DNA from: an uncultured Clostridia bacterium
GTDB taxonomy: Bacteria > Bacillota > Clostridia > Oscillospirales > Acutalibacteraceae
NCBI GenBank assembly: GCA_944380675.1
Contig: CALWIH010000013.1
Location: 1 to 35,441, forward strand
Direction: 5' to 3'
Length of the DNA: 35,441 nucleotides
A program made the position numbers and the translations under genes. This document shows positions 14,424-20,334 of this stretch, piece by piece; positions within the stretch are counted from its first letter, which is position 1, and each line of letters opens with the position of its first letter. The notes beneath the pieces are model-generated. The model did not search any database, was not told the DNA's origin, and saw only the letters and a program-made list of their open reading frames with translations.

Positions 14424-15053
14424 TTATTTTGCCTCCTCCTCGAAATACAGGCCCTCGAAAAACGACGCGAGGCGCTTCGCCTCCGCCTTCGTGAGGTTTT
14501 CCGGCACCTCGAAGCGCACGCTGAAATCACGGCGCAGCGGATAGCTGACGGCGATCGTCTTGTGCGCCTCCCTGGCCGGGTTTTCCTCGCCGCGCGCGAG
14601 CGCCTCGATCTCGGGCAGGTGCTTCGTCAGATCCGCCGCCGTGCGCTGGGATTTGAGAGACATCCGCAGCTCCATCGAGAGCGCGCTGCGCGCCGTATTG
14701 CGCAGCCACGTCACGCGCCTCTGATGCGGATAGCCGTCGCCCCGTCTGCCCGGCTCGAAGAAATAGCCGCTCTCCACCCGGGCGAAGAAAATATCGTCCC
14801 CATCCGGGACGAGGAGAAGGTCGCCCTTCTGCATCCGGTTGACGAAAATGTCCACCGTCGCGTAGGAGTTCCCGAGCCGCGTCCCCGAGAGCAGGAACGG
14901 CCCCGCCTGCAGCTTCGCCTTGAGCGCCTCCCGCGTCAGCCCGCTCAGATCGCCGAGCTCCGCCCAGCCGATCGCGGTTATCTCGTCCCTGCGGAATTCT
15001 TCGAGTCTTTTTACGTTGTCGGGATGCGGACGCAGCAGCCATGCCTGTTTCAT
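14424..15053 (-). CDS. Orphan protein resembling the N-terminal (PUA-like) domain of Mrr-type restriction enzymes
   Basis: The 209-residue soluble protein is not a named family I can assign with certainty. The segments WLLRPHPDN, EITAIGWAELGDLSGL, RMQKGDLLLVPDGDDIFFARVESGYFFEP and RRVTWLRNTARSALS resemble the N-terminal domain found ahead of the nuclease in some Mrr-like restriction proteins. That domain (an 'AIGW-LGDLS ... GDLVVLP' pattern) is PUA/EVE-like and is thought to recognise modified bases. No nuclease motif (D-EXK) is evident, so this is the domain alone with a ~60-residue charged tail. The ATG at 15053 has AAGGAGAG upstream. It is a single-gene unit with a promoter set among phased repeats. 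It might sense DNA modification or act as a regulator; that is inference. Confidence 0.55.
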   Translation of the reverse strand: MKQAWLLRPHPDNVKRLEEFRRDEITAIGWAELGDLSGLTREALKAKLQAGPFLLSGTRLGNSYATVDIFVNRMQKGDLLLVPDGDDIFFARVESGYFFEPGRRGDGYPHQRRVTWLRNTARSALSMELRMSLKSQRTAADLTKHLPEIEALARGEENPAREAHKTIAVSYPLRRDFSVRFEVPENLTKAEAKRLASFFEGLYFEEEAK

Positions 15054-15081
15054 GCATATCTCTCCTTGTTATCATGATGAT

Positions 15082-15149
15082 ATATTGATTTCTATTGAAA
15101 TACTATCACGAATTCATGTTGTTGTCAATATATATTGAAAATATATTGA
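15082..15149. repeat. Helically phased ATATTGA boxes around the Mrr-N-like promoter
   Basis: The heptamer ATATTGA occurs at 15082-15088, 15132-15138 and 15143-15149, with a CTATTGA variant at 15092-15098. Within each pair the starts are 10 or 11 bases apart, one helical turn. A perfect 14-base palindrome TCAATATATATTGA (15125-15138) overlaps the -35 element. The arrangement resembles operator sites for a repressor. Confidence 0.55.
15100..15128 (-). promoter_or_regulatory. Promoter of the Mrr-N-like gene
   Basis: On the minus strand TTGACA (15123-15128) and TAGTAT (15100-15105) are separated by 17 bases. Predicted start near 15093 leaves a ~40-base leader. Confidence 0.75.
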
Positions 15150-15184
15150 ATTTATTCTGCGGAATCCTCCTCCGCAAATTTTCC

Positions 15185-15212
15185 TTGTCTCTTTCCGGAT
15201 TTATGATATAAT
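15185..15212 (+). promoter_or_regulatory. Promoter of the HydS-module operon
   Basis: TTGTCT (15185-15190), a 16-base spacer and a perfect TATAAT (15207-15212) precede the first DRTGG gene. Predicted start is near 15219, giving a ~70-base leader. Confidence 0.65.
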
Positions 15213-15226
15213 GAATAACAACACAG

Positions 15227-15267
15227 ATCGCCAGAAAATCAGCCGGGGAAAGAGAAAAACTGGCGAT
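15227..15267 (+). promoter_or_regulatory. Stem-loop in the 5' leader of the HydS-module operon
   Basis: ATCGCCAG (15227-15234) pairs perfectly with CTGGCGAT (15260-15267) around a 25-base purine-rich loop. It ends 14 bases before the GGAGGA ribosome site. No terminator tail follows. It could be a protein-binding or stability element. Confidence 0.4.
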
Positions 15268-15291
15268 ATTCTGCAAAATGGAGGAACCACT

Positions 15292-15642
15292 ATGACGGTA
15301 AATGAGGTTGTCCGCATCCTGAACGCCACGGTTCTGGTAGAGGGAGACATGGAGACGGAGATCAAGACGGCCTGCGGCAGCGACATGATGAGCGACGTGC
15401 TCGCCTTTGTCAAGGATCAGGCGCTGCTTCTGACGGGCCTGTGCAATCCGCAGGTTATCCGCACGGCGGAGATGATGGATATGCGCTGCGTCGTCTTTGT
15501 CCGGGGCAAGGAGATCGACGAATCCATCAAGGATCTGGCCCGCACGCGCGATATCATCGTGCTCAAGACGGGCTACCGGATGTTTACCGCCTGCGGGCTG
15601 CTGTTCGCCGGAGGACTGCGCGGGGAGTGTGACGAGAAATGA
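15292..15642 (+). CDS. DRTGG-type domain protein, first copy
   Basis: The 116-residue soluble protein is of the small DRTGG-like family found beside hydrogenase genes in Clostridia. No catalytic residues are evident and the role is unknown. Its N-terminus (VNEVVRILNATVLVEGD) matches the second copy at 17392 in layout, with VEGD at residues 16-19 in both. The ATG at 15292 has GGAGGA six bases upstream. An in-frame ATG at 15211 is rejected because it overlaps the -10 element. Its stop overlaps the next gene's ATG (ATGA), so it is probably made in step with the RsbT/W-like ATPase. DRTGG domains elsewhere accompany CBS and phosphotransacetylase domains, which suggests small-ligand binding; that is inference. 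Confidence 0.65.
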   Translation: MTVNEVVRILNATVLVEGDMETEIKTACGSDMMSDVLAFVKDQALLLTGLCNPQVIRTAEMMDMRCVVFVRGKEIDESIKDLARTRDIIVLKTGYRMFTACGLLFAGGLRGECDEK

Positions 15643-16058
15643 GCACGCTGACGCTGCGCTATGAAGTGCCGGGAGACGACTTCACCCGGGCGGGCGAGGC
15701 CTCGAGCGACGTGAAGCGCAAGCTCAAGCAGCTTGGCTACAATCCCGAGGCGATCCGCAAGGTGGCAATCGCGATGTACGAGGGCGAGATCAATATGGTG
15801 ATCCACGCCGGAGGCGGCGAGGCCACCGTCGACATCGATCCGAAGCAGGTCCGCATCGTCCTGACCGACCACGGCCCCGGCATCCCGGACGTGGGGAAGG
15901 CGATGCAGGAGGGCTGGAGCACCGCGCCGGATAACGTGCGCAATCTCGGCTTCGGCGCAGGCATGGGCCTGCCGAACATGAAAAAATATACCGACGAGCT
16001 CCGCATCGACACGAAGGTGGGAGAGGGGACGACCCTCTATATGACTGTCTTTGCCTGA
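15639..16058 (+). CDS. RsbT/RsbW-like serine kinase / anti-sigma ATPase
   Basis: The 139-residue protein is a stand-alone GHKL ATPase of the type used in partner-switching control of sigma factors. The N box is YEGEINMVIHA (residues 47-57, Glu48/Asn52 region). The G1 box is DHGPGI (77-82) and the G2 region is GFGAGMGLPNMKK (104-116). There is no transmembrane segment or HisKA domain. In the known Rsb systems such proteins phosphorylate a small STAS-domain partner or bind a sigma factor; neither is visible here. It overlaps the preceding DRTGG gene by four bases and precedes the HydS-like gene by 26 bases, so it may carry the signal from that sensor. The ATPase fold is sure; target and kinase activity are inferred. 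Confidence 0.85.
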   Translation: MSTLTLRYEVPGDDFTRAGEASSDVKRKLKQLGYNPEAIRKVAIAMYEGEINMVIHAGGGEATVDIDPKQVRIVLTDHGPGIPDVGKAMQEGWSTAPDNVRNLGFGAGMGLPNMKKYTDELRIDTKVGEGTTLYMTVFA

Positions 16059-16084
16059 GGAGCCGCAGGGGAGGGGAATCCTCA

Positions 16085-17395
16085 TTGGAAGGCTTTTTTC
16101 ATTCCGTAACGCTTGACAGCTCCAAATGTATGGGCTGCACGAACTGCATCAAGCGCTGCCCGACGGAGGCGATCCGCGTGCGCGAGGGCAAGGCGTGCAT
16201 CATCTCCGAGCGCTGCATCGACTGCGGCGAGTGCATCCGCGTCTGCCCGCACCACGCGAAGCGCGCCCAATACGATCCGCTGTCGGTGATCGACGGCTTT
16301 GCCTATAAAATCGCCCTGCCCGCGCCGACGCTGTACGGGCAGTTCAACAATCTGGACGACATCGACATCGTCCTCACCGGTCTCAAGCGGCTCGGCTTCG
16401 ACGACGTGTTTGAGGTCTCGCGCGCCGCGGAGCTGGTGTCCGAGGCGACGCGCCGCCTCATGCGGGAGGGAAAGCTGCGATCTCCGATCATCAGCTCGGC
16501 GTGTCCCGCCGTCGTGCGGCTGATCCGCGTGCGCTTCCCCGATCTGTGCGATCACGTCCTGCCGCTCGCCTCCCCGATGGAGTTCGCCGCGCGGCTCGCG
16601 AAGGACGAGGCGCAGAAGAAGACGGGTCTGCCGCGCGAGCGGATCGGCGCGTTCTTTTTGACGCCCTGCCCGGCCAAGGTGACGGATGTCCGCGCGCCGC
16701 TGACCTTCGAGCGCTCCGAGGTCGACGGGGCGATCGCCATCAGCGAGATTTTCCCGAAGCTGACGGAGAAGATGGAACACCTCGACAAGACGGAGCCGCT
16801 GCAAAGCTCCGGCGTGATCGGCGTGAGCTGGGCCTCGAGCGGCGGCGAGAGCGCCGCCCTGCTCAACGACAAATACCTTGCCGCCGACGGCATCGAGAAT
16901 GTGATCCGCGTCCTGGAGGAGCTGGAGGACGACCGCATCCGCGAGCTGGATTTTATTGAGCTCAACGCGTGCGCCGGCGGCTGCGTCGGCGGCGTTCTCT
17001 CGGTGGAGAACGCCTACGTCGCGAAGGCGAGACTGCAGCGCCTGCGGCGGTATCTGCCCGTCTCGCGCAACCATCTCGCGAGCGAAGTGCCGGGCAAGCT
17101 GCGCTGGGAGTCGGAGCTTGAGTACGCGCCCGTGCTCAAGCTTTCGGACGATATGGAGCGCGCTCTGCAGATGATGTCCGATATCGATCGCATCTGCGAG
17201 GGCTTCCCCGGCCTCGACTGCGGCTCGTGCGGCGCGCCGTCTTGCCGCGCGCTCGCGGAGGATGTCGTCCGCGGCGAGGCGCAGGAGAGCGACTGCATTT
17301 TCGTGCTGCGCGAGCGTATTCGCTCGATGGCGGACGCGCTCGGCGCGATCGGCGGTCATGCGTGCGGGGAAGAAGGAAGGGGGAAGGACAGATGA
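16085..17395 (+). CDS. Sensory-type [FeFe]-hydrogenase homologue (HydS-like)
   Basis: The 436-residue iron-sulfur protein has three parts. Residues 15-54 hold two [4Fe-4S] motifs (Cys15, 18, 21, 25 and 44, 47, 50, 54). Residues ~75-310 are an H-cluster domain with Cys140, Cys195, Cys296 and Cys300. Residues 379-404 are a further four-Cys motif (Cys379, 382, 387, 404) like that of RnfB. The P1 motif reads SSACPA: the cysteine that serves as proton relay in catalytic enzymes (Cys299 in the C. pasteurianum enzyme) is Ala139. The P2 motif reads TPCPAK instead of MPCxxK. The same Ala occurs in the Thermotoga maritima HydS protein, described as a putative sensor, so slow or no turnover is expected. 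No PAS domain is fused. A TTG start at 16085 follows GGGGAGGGG. Neighbours are regulatory-type genes and, downstream, hydABC. Confidence 0.85.
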   Translation: MEGFFHSVTLDSSKCMGCTNCIKRCPTEAIRVREGKACIISERCIDCGECIRVCPHHAKRAQYDPLSVIDGFAYKIALPAPTLYGQFNNLDDIDIVLTGLKRLGFDDVFEVSRAAELVSEATRRLMREGKLRSPIISSACPAVVRLIRVRFPDLCDHVLPLASPMEFAARLAKDEAQKKTGLPRERIGAFFLTPCPAKVTDVRAPLTFERSEVDGAIAISEIFPKLTEKMEHLDKTEPLQSSGVIGVSWASSGGESAALLNDKYLAADGIENVIRVLEELEDDRIRELDFIELNACAGGCVGGVLSVENAYVAKARLQRLRRYLPVSRNHLASEVPGKLRWESELEYAPVLKLSDDMERALQMMSDIDRICEGFPGLDCGSCGAPSCRALAEDVVRGEAQESDCIFVLRERIRSMADALGAIGGHACGEEGRGKDR

Positions 17396-17730
17396 CAATT
17401 CGTGAACTGGCGGACGGCCTTCGCGCCGAAATCCTTGTCGAGGGCGACCTCACGCGCGAGGCGGAGACCGGCTACGTCGGCGACCTGCTCAGCTGGGTGA
17501 TGGCGCGCCTGCCCGAGGGCGCGGCCTGGATGACCGTCATGGGTAACCTCAACGCCGTCGCCGTCTGCTCGCTGAAGGACGGCGCGTGCATCATCCTCAC
17601 GGAGAACGCCGCGCTCGACGAGGACGCCCGCCGCCGCGCGGGGATGGAGGATATTCCCGTCCTGCGCGTCGAGGACGGCGCGTACCGGACGGCGCTGCGT
17701 GTCGCGGCGCTTTTGGGAGAGACGGCGTGA
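17392..17730 (+). CDS. DRTGG-type domain protein, second copy
   Basis: This 112-residue protein is a paralogue of the first DRTGG-type protein. TIRELADGLRAEILVEGD aligns without gaps to the other copy's start, with VEGD at residues 16-19 and a conserved Asp-Leu/Val pair near residue 31-36. The C-terminal halves differ more. Hydrophobic strands (AAWMTVMGNLNAVAVC, GACIILTE) suggest a small alpha/beta fold. The ATG overlaps the HydS-like gene's stop (ATGA) with GGAAGGGGGAAGG upstream, and its own stop overlaps the PHP gene's GTG, so three genes are coupled. Its function is unknown. The two copies flank the ATPase and sensor, which suggests they may act as a pair. Confidence 0.62.
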   Translation: MTIRELADGLRAEILVEGDLTREAETGYVGDLLSWVMARLPEGAAWMTVMGNLNAVAVCSLKDGACIILTENAALDEDARRRAGMEDIPVLRVEDGAYRTALRVAALLGETA

Positions 17731-18530
17731 GAGTTTTCTGCGATCTCCATCTGCACTCATGCCTCTCGCCGTGCGGCAGCGACGACATGACGCCGAACAA
17801 CCTCGTTAATATGGCGGCGCTTCTCGGCTTCCAGCTGATTGCCGTTACCGATCACAACACCTGCGGCAACGCCGGAGCGGCCATGGAGGCCGGCCGCGCC
17901 GCAGGTCTTGTCGTTGTACCAGGCATGGAGCTGTGCACCGCCGAGGAGGCGCACGTCGTGTGCCTGTTCCCGGAGCTCGAGGCCGCCCGGGAATTTGAAA
18001 AGCTCGTCGTGCGAAACAGCCCTCCGCTCAAAAACCGCCCGGAGATTTTCGGGCGTCAGCTTCTTCTGAACGCCGGGGACGAGCCGGTCGGCGAGGAGGA
18101 GCGGATGCTGCTTGCCTCGTCCTTTCTTTCGGCGGAGGACGCGGCCGCGCAGGCGCGCGCGCTCGGCGGCACAGCGTTTCCCGCGCACGTCGACCGCGAC
18201 TCCTACAGCCTCATTGCGAGCCTCGGCGCTGTCCCGCCGGAGCCGGGCTTTTGCGCCGCGGAGATCAGCCCCGCGGGGGACGCCCGAGCCCTCCTGCGCG
18301 CCCATCCGGAGCTCGAAGGACTCGTCCTCCCCATGGATTCCGACGCGCACTATCTCGAAAATATGCTCGACCCGGTCTTCTGGCTCGACCTGCCGGACGT
18401 CTCGGCGCACTCTTTGATCGCCGTGCTTAACGGCGAGCTCCTCGTCCCCTGGTACCGCCCCGGCCGGACGTCGGACGGGAAAAATTGGGAGGCGCGCGAA
18501 ATGCATGAAAATAGAATAGGTCATGAATAA
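17727..18530 (+). CDS. PHP-domain metal-dependent phosphoesterase
   Basis: The 267-residue protein has the polymerase-and-histidinol-phosphatase (PHP) fold. Likely metal ligands are His8 and His10 in CDLHLHSCLSPCG, Asp42/His43 in AVTDHNTCGNAG, Glu68 in PGMELCT, His154 in FPAHVDRDS, and Asp204/His208 in MDSDAHYLENM. A GTG start at 17727 overlaps the previous stop as GTGA and gives an N-terminus that begins directly with the first strand of the domain. It is the last gene of the HydS module. PHP proteins hydrolyse phosphoesters, including nucleotides, and its place beside a kinase-like ATPase suggests a turn-off role in signalling. The substrate is unknown. Confidence 0.87.
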   Translation: MRVFCDLHLHSCLSPCGSDDMTPNNLVNMAALLGFQLIAVTDHNTCGNAGAAMEAGRAAGLVVVPGMELCTAEEAHVVCLFPELEAAREFEKLVVRNSPPLKNRPEIFGRQLLLNAGDEPVGEEERMLLASSFLSAEDAAAQARALGGTAFPAHVDRDSYSLIASLGAVPPEPGFCAAEISPAGDARALLRAHPELEGLVLPMDSDAHYLENMLDPVFWLDLPDVSAHSLIAVLNGELLVPWYRPGRTSDGKNWEAREMHENRIGHE

Positions 18531-18552
18531 AAATTATTTTATTTGACTGAAT

Positions 18553-18570
18553 TTGATAAATTATTAACGA
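18553..18570. promoter_or_regulatory. Rex-like operator 1
   Basis: TTGATAA-ATTA-TTAACGA matches 12 of 14 fixed positions of the clostridial Rex consensus TTGTTAA-N4-TTAACAA. Rex is an NADH-sensing repressor. The site is ~230 bases before the hydC promoter, and in AT-rich DNA a chance match is possible. Confidence 0.38.
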
Positions 18571-18666
18571 CCACTCACAATGAAAAAAGGAATTATTTTC
18601 ATGAAATTTTGAAGCAATTTACAAAATTATCACGAATTTTTTCAAATATAAGAAAAAATGAATCCT

Positions 18667-18692
18667 GCTGTTCTGAATGGGACAGCTTTTTT
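18667..18692 (+). terminator. Intrinsic terminator after the HydS module
   Basis: A 7-bp stem (GCTGTTC with GGACAGC, one G-U pair) with a 6-base loop is followed by six T. It is ~135 bases beyond the PHP stop and separates the module from the hydrogenase operon. Confidence 0.72.
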
Positions 18693-18703
18693 CAGACTCC
18701 ACA

Positions 18704-18721
18704 TTGTCATCAATTTAACAA
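18704..18721. promoter_or_regulatory. Rex-like operator 2
   Basis: TTGTCAT-CAAT-TTAACAA matches 12 of 14 fixed positions of the clostridial Rex consensus, with a perfect right half-site. It lies ~60 bases upstream of the hydC -10 element. This is the better placed of the two sites for control of hydrogenase genes by the NADH/NAD+ ratio. Confidence 0.45.
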
Positions 18722-18760
18722 TCTACAGGGCTGAATTTGAGTATTTCTTACATAAAGTTC

Positions 18761-18789
18761 TGGATTTTACGAAACGGGTATGTTATACT
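18761..18789 (+). promoter_or_regulatory. Extended -10 promoter of the hydrogenase operon
   Basis: TGTTATACT (18781-18789) is an extended -10 element. The -35 position holds only TGGATT (18761-18766, 17-base spacer). Start near 18796 leaves a ~105-base leader before hydC. Confidence 0.6.
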
Positions 18790-18899
18790 GTACCATGTAA
18801 AATGAGTCGGAATGTGGCTGCTTCCCCTAAACGGCGCCGCGCTTCCGTTTTACGAAATTCGCAGTACCAACGCATTGCATGAATCAGGGAGGAAAAAGA

Positions 18900-19406
18900 A
18901 TGCAGAAACGTATCAGCAACCTGCCCTTCAGCGGAACGCCGGAGCAGGAAGAAAAACTGAATGCGATTATTGCCCGTCACAAGGACGAGAAGGGCGCCAT
19001 TATGCCCTGCCTTCAGGAAGCGCAGGAGGTCTACGGCTATCTTCCGGTGGAGGTGCAGACGATGATCGCCCGCGGCCTCGGCGTTTCGCTTGAGGAAGTG
19101 TTCGGCGTGTCGACCTTCTACTCGCAGTTCTCGCTCACGCCGAAGGGGCGGTACAACATTTCCGTCTGCCTCGGCACGGCGTGCTACGTCAAGGGCGCGG
19201 CAGCCGTCCTCGACGCCATCACGAAGAATCTCGGCATCCAGCCGGAGGAGTGCACGCCGGACGGGATGTTCTCGCTCACGGCCTGCCGCTGCATCGGCGC
19301 GTGCGGCCTCGCGCCCGTCATGACGGTGAACGACGAGGTTTACGGCCGTCTCGTTCCCGAGGAGATTGACGGCATCCTCGAGAAGTACAAGAACGGCGAT
19401 GCGTGA
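18900..19406 (+). CDS. hydC: Bifurcating hydrogenase subunit HydC (NuoE-like)
   Basis: The 168-residue protein has a thioredoxin-like [2Fe-2S] domain. Ligands are Cys90 and Cys95 (CLGTACYVKG) and Cys131 and Cys135 (CIGACGLAP), preceded by a NuoE-type helical N-terminus (PCLQEAQEVYGYLP). It passes electrons within the HydABC complex. An ATG at 18900 with AGGGAGG eight bases upstream is preferred to an ATG 21 bases earlier that overlaps this ribosome site. It is the first gene of the operon, and its end overlaps the next gene by eight bases. It could also serve an NADH dehydrogenase, but the HydA downstream settles the context. Confidence 0.93.
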   Translation: MQKRISNLPFSGTPEQEEKLNAIIARHKDEKGAIMPCLQEAQEVYGYLPVEVQTMIARGLGVSLEEVFGVSTFYSQFSLTPKGRYNISVCLGTACYVKGAAAVLDAITKNLGIQPEECTPDGMFSLTACRCIGACGLAPVMTVNDEVYGRLVPEEIDGILEKYKNGDA

Positions 19407-19950
19407 ACTGGCGCTGAACGTGATGGACGTCGCGCAGAACTCCATCTCCGCGGGGGCGTCGTTGATTACCCTGACGGTGGAGGAGGACCTTGCGGCGGAC
19501 AGGCTCACGATAACGCTTGAGGACAACGGCTGCGGCATGACCGAGGAGCAGGTCCGAAGCGTGATCGATCCGTTCTACACCACCCGCACGACGCGTAAGG
19601 TCGGCCTGGGCGTGCCCCTCTTTAAAATGGAGGCGGAAATGACGGGAGGCAGCTTTTCGATTCGTTCCCAGAAGGGGAAGGGAACGGTTCTCTCGGCTGT
19701 GTTCGTCCCGTCGCACGTCGATATGATCCCTTTGGGGGACATTTCGGGCACGGTCCGCCTGCTCGTCACCTGCAACCCGACGCTTGATTTCGTTTTCCGG
19801 CGAACCCGGGACGGCAGGGAATTCACCATGGATACGCGCGAGCTCCGGCAGATTCTCGGGGAGGACGTCCCCCTGAACGACCCGGAGGTCTCGGAATGGA
19901 TCGCCGGATATTTGGAGGAACAGACCGCATTACTGAAGGAGGAAATGTAA
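19399..19950 (+). CDS. GHKL ATPase (histidine kinase-like) within the hydrogenase operon
   Basis: The 183-residue protein has the ATP-binding fold of histidine kinases without a dimerisation/phosphoacceptor domain. The N box is LNVMDVAQNSISAGA (residues 7-20, Asn14). The G1 box is EDNGCGM (41-47), followed by DPFYTTRTTRKVGLGVPLFK, a G2/ATP-lid segment. Homologues lie between hydC and hydB in many clostridial clusters. Its role is not established. It differs from the RsbT/W-like ATPase at 15639, so the region holds two separate GHKL proteins. It overlaps hydC and is followed within two bases by the ferredoxin-like gene, so it is certainly co-transcribed. It may be a maturation, assembly or signalling factor; no partner is visible. 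Confidence 0.82.
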   Translation: MRELALNVMDVAQNSISAGASLITLTVEEDLAADRLTITLEDNGCGMTEEQVRSVIDPFYTTRTTRKVGLGVPLFKMEAEMTGGSFSIRSQKGKGTVLSAVFVPSHVDMIPLGDISGTVRLLVTCNPTLDFVFRRTRDGREFTMDTRELRQILGEDVPLNDPEVSEWIAGYLEEQTALLKEEM

Positions 19951-19952
19951 CA

Positions 19953-20321
19953 ATGAAGTCTTTAGCTGAGCTTCAGGCCATCCGCGACAAGGCCCGCGCG
20001 CAGGTCGGACTGCGCGCCGAAAGCGGAGCGTCCGTCCGCGTGCAGGTCGGCATGGCCACCTGCGGGATCGCCGCCGGCGCCCGCCCGGTGCTCAACGCTT
20101 TTGTGGAGGAGGTCGCCAAGCGCGGCCTGCAGGATATCATGGTCACGCAGACGGGATGCATCGGCATCTGCCAGTATGAGCCCGTCGTCGAGGTGATCGA
20201 AGGGGAAAAGAAAACCACCTATGTCAAAATGACCGCCGAAAAGGCCGTCCGCGTTGTGAACGACCATCTCGTCAACGGCAACGTGGTGACGGAGTACACC
20301 ATCGGCTCGAACGCACAGTAA
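19953..20321 (+). CDS. Small [2Fe-2S] thioredoxin-like ferredoxin protein
   Basis: The 122-residue protein is similar to the N-terminal domain of HydB/NuoF and to other (2Fe-2S) ferredoxin-domain proteins in hydrogenase operons. Cysteines are Cys37 (MATCGIAAGARP) and Cys69 and Cys73 (TGCIGICQYEP). The expected second Cys of the first pair, five residues after Cys37, is absent: Gly/Ala occur there. Cluster binding may therefore be altered or use another ligand. The ATG at 19953 has AAGGAGGAAATG before it. It lies directly upstream of hydB and probably belongs to the electron-transfer complex or its assembly. Confidence 0.82.
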   Translation: MKSLAELQAIRDKARAQVGLRAESGASVRVQVGMATCGIAAGARPVLNAFVEEVAKRGLQDIMVTQTGCIGICQYEPVVEVIEGEKKTTYVKMTAEKAVRVVNDHLVNGNVVTEYTIGSNAQ

Positions 20322-20334
20322 GGAGGCGGCTGTA

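Larger units (their letters stand above)
18531..18899 (+). other. AT-rich intergenic region between the HydS module and hydC
   Basis: About 370 bases hold no convincing gene. The first ~270 bases are strikingly AT-rich against GC-rich surroundings. The region contains two Rex-like operators, an intrinsic terminator and an extended -10 promoter, listed separately. A short frame beginning near 18545 lacks a ribosome site and coding character. Confidence 0.8.

Noticed and set aside
18545-18734. A small open frame in the intergenic region before hydC
   Set aside because: No ribosome site, AT-rich non-coding composition, and it spans an intrinsic terminator and a Rex-like site.
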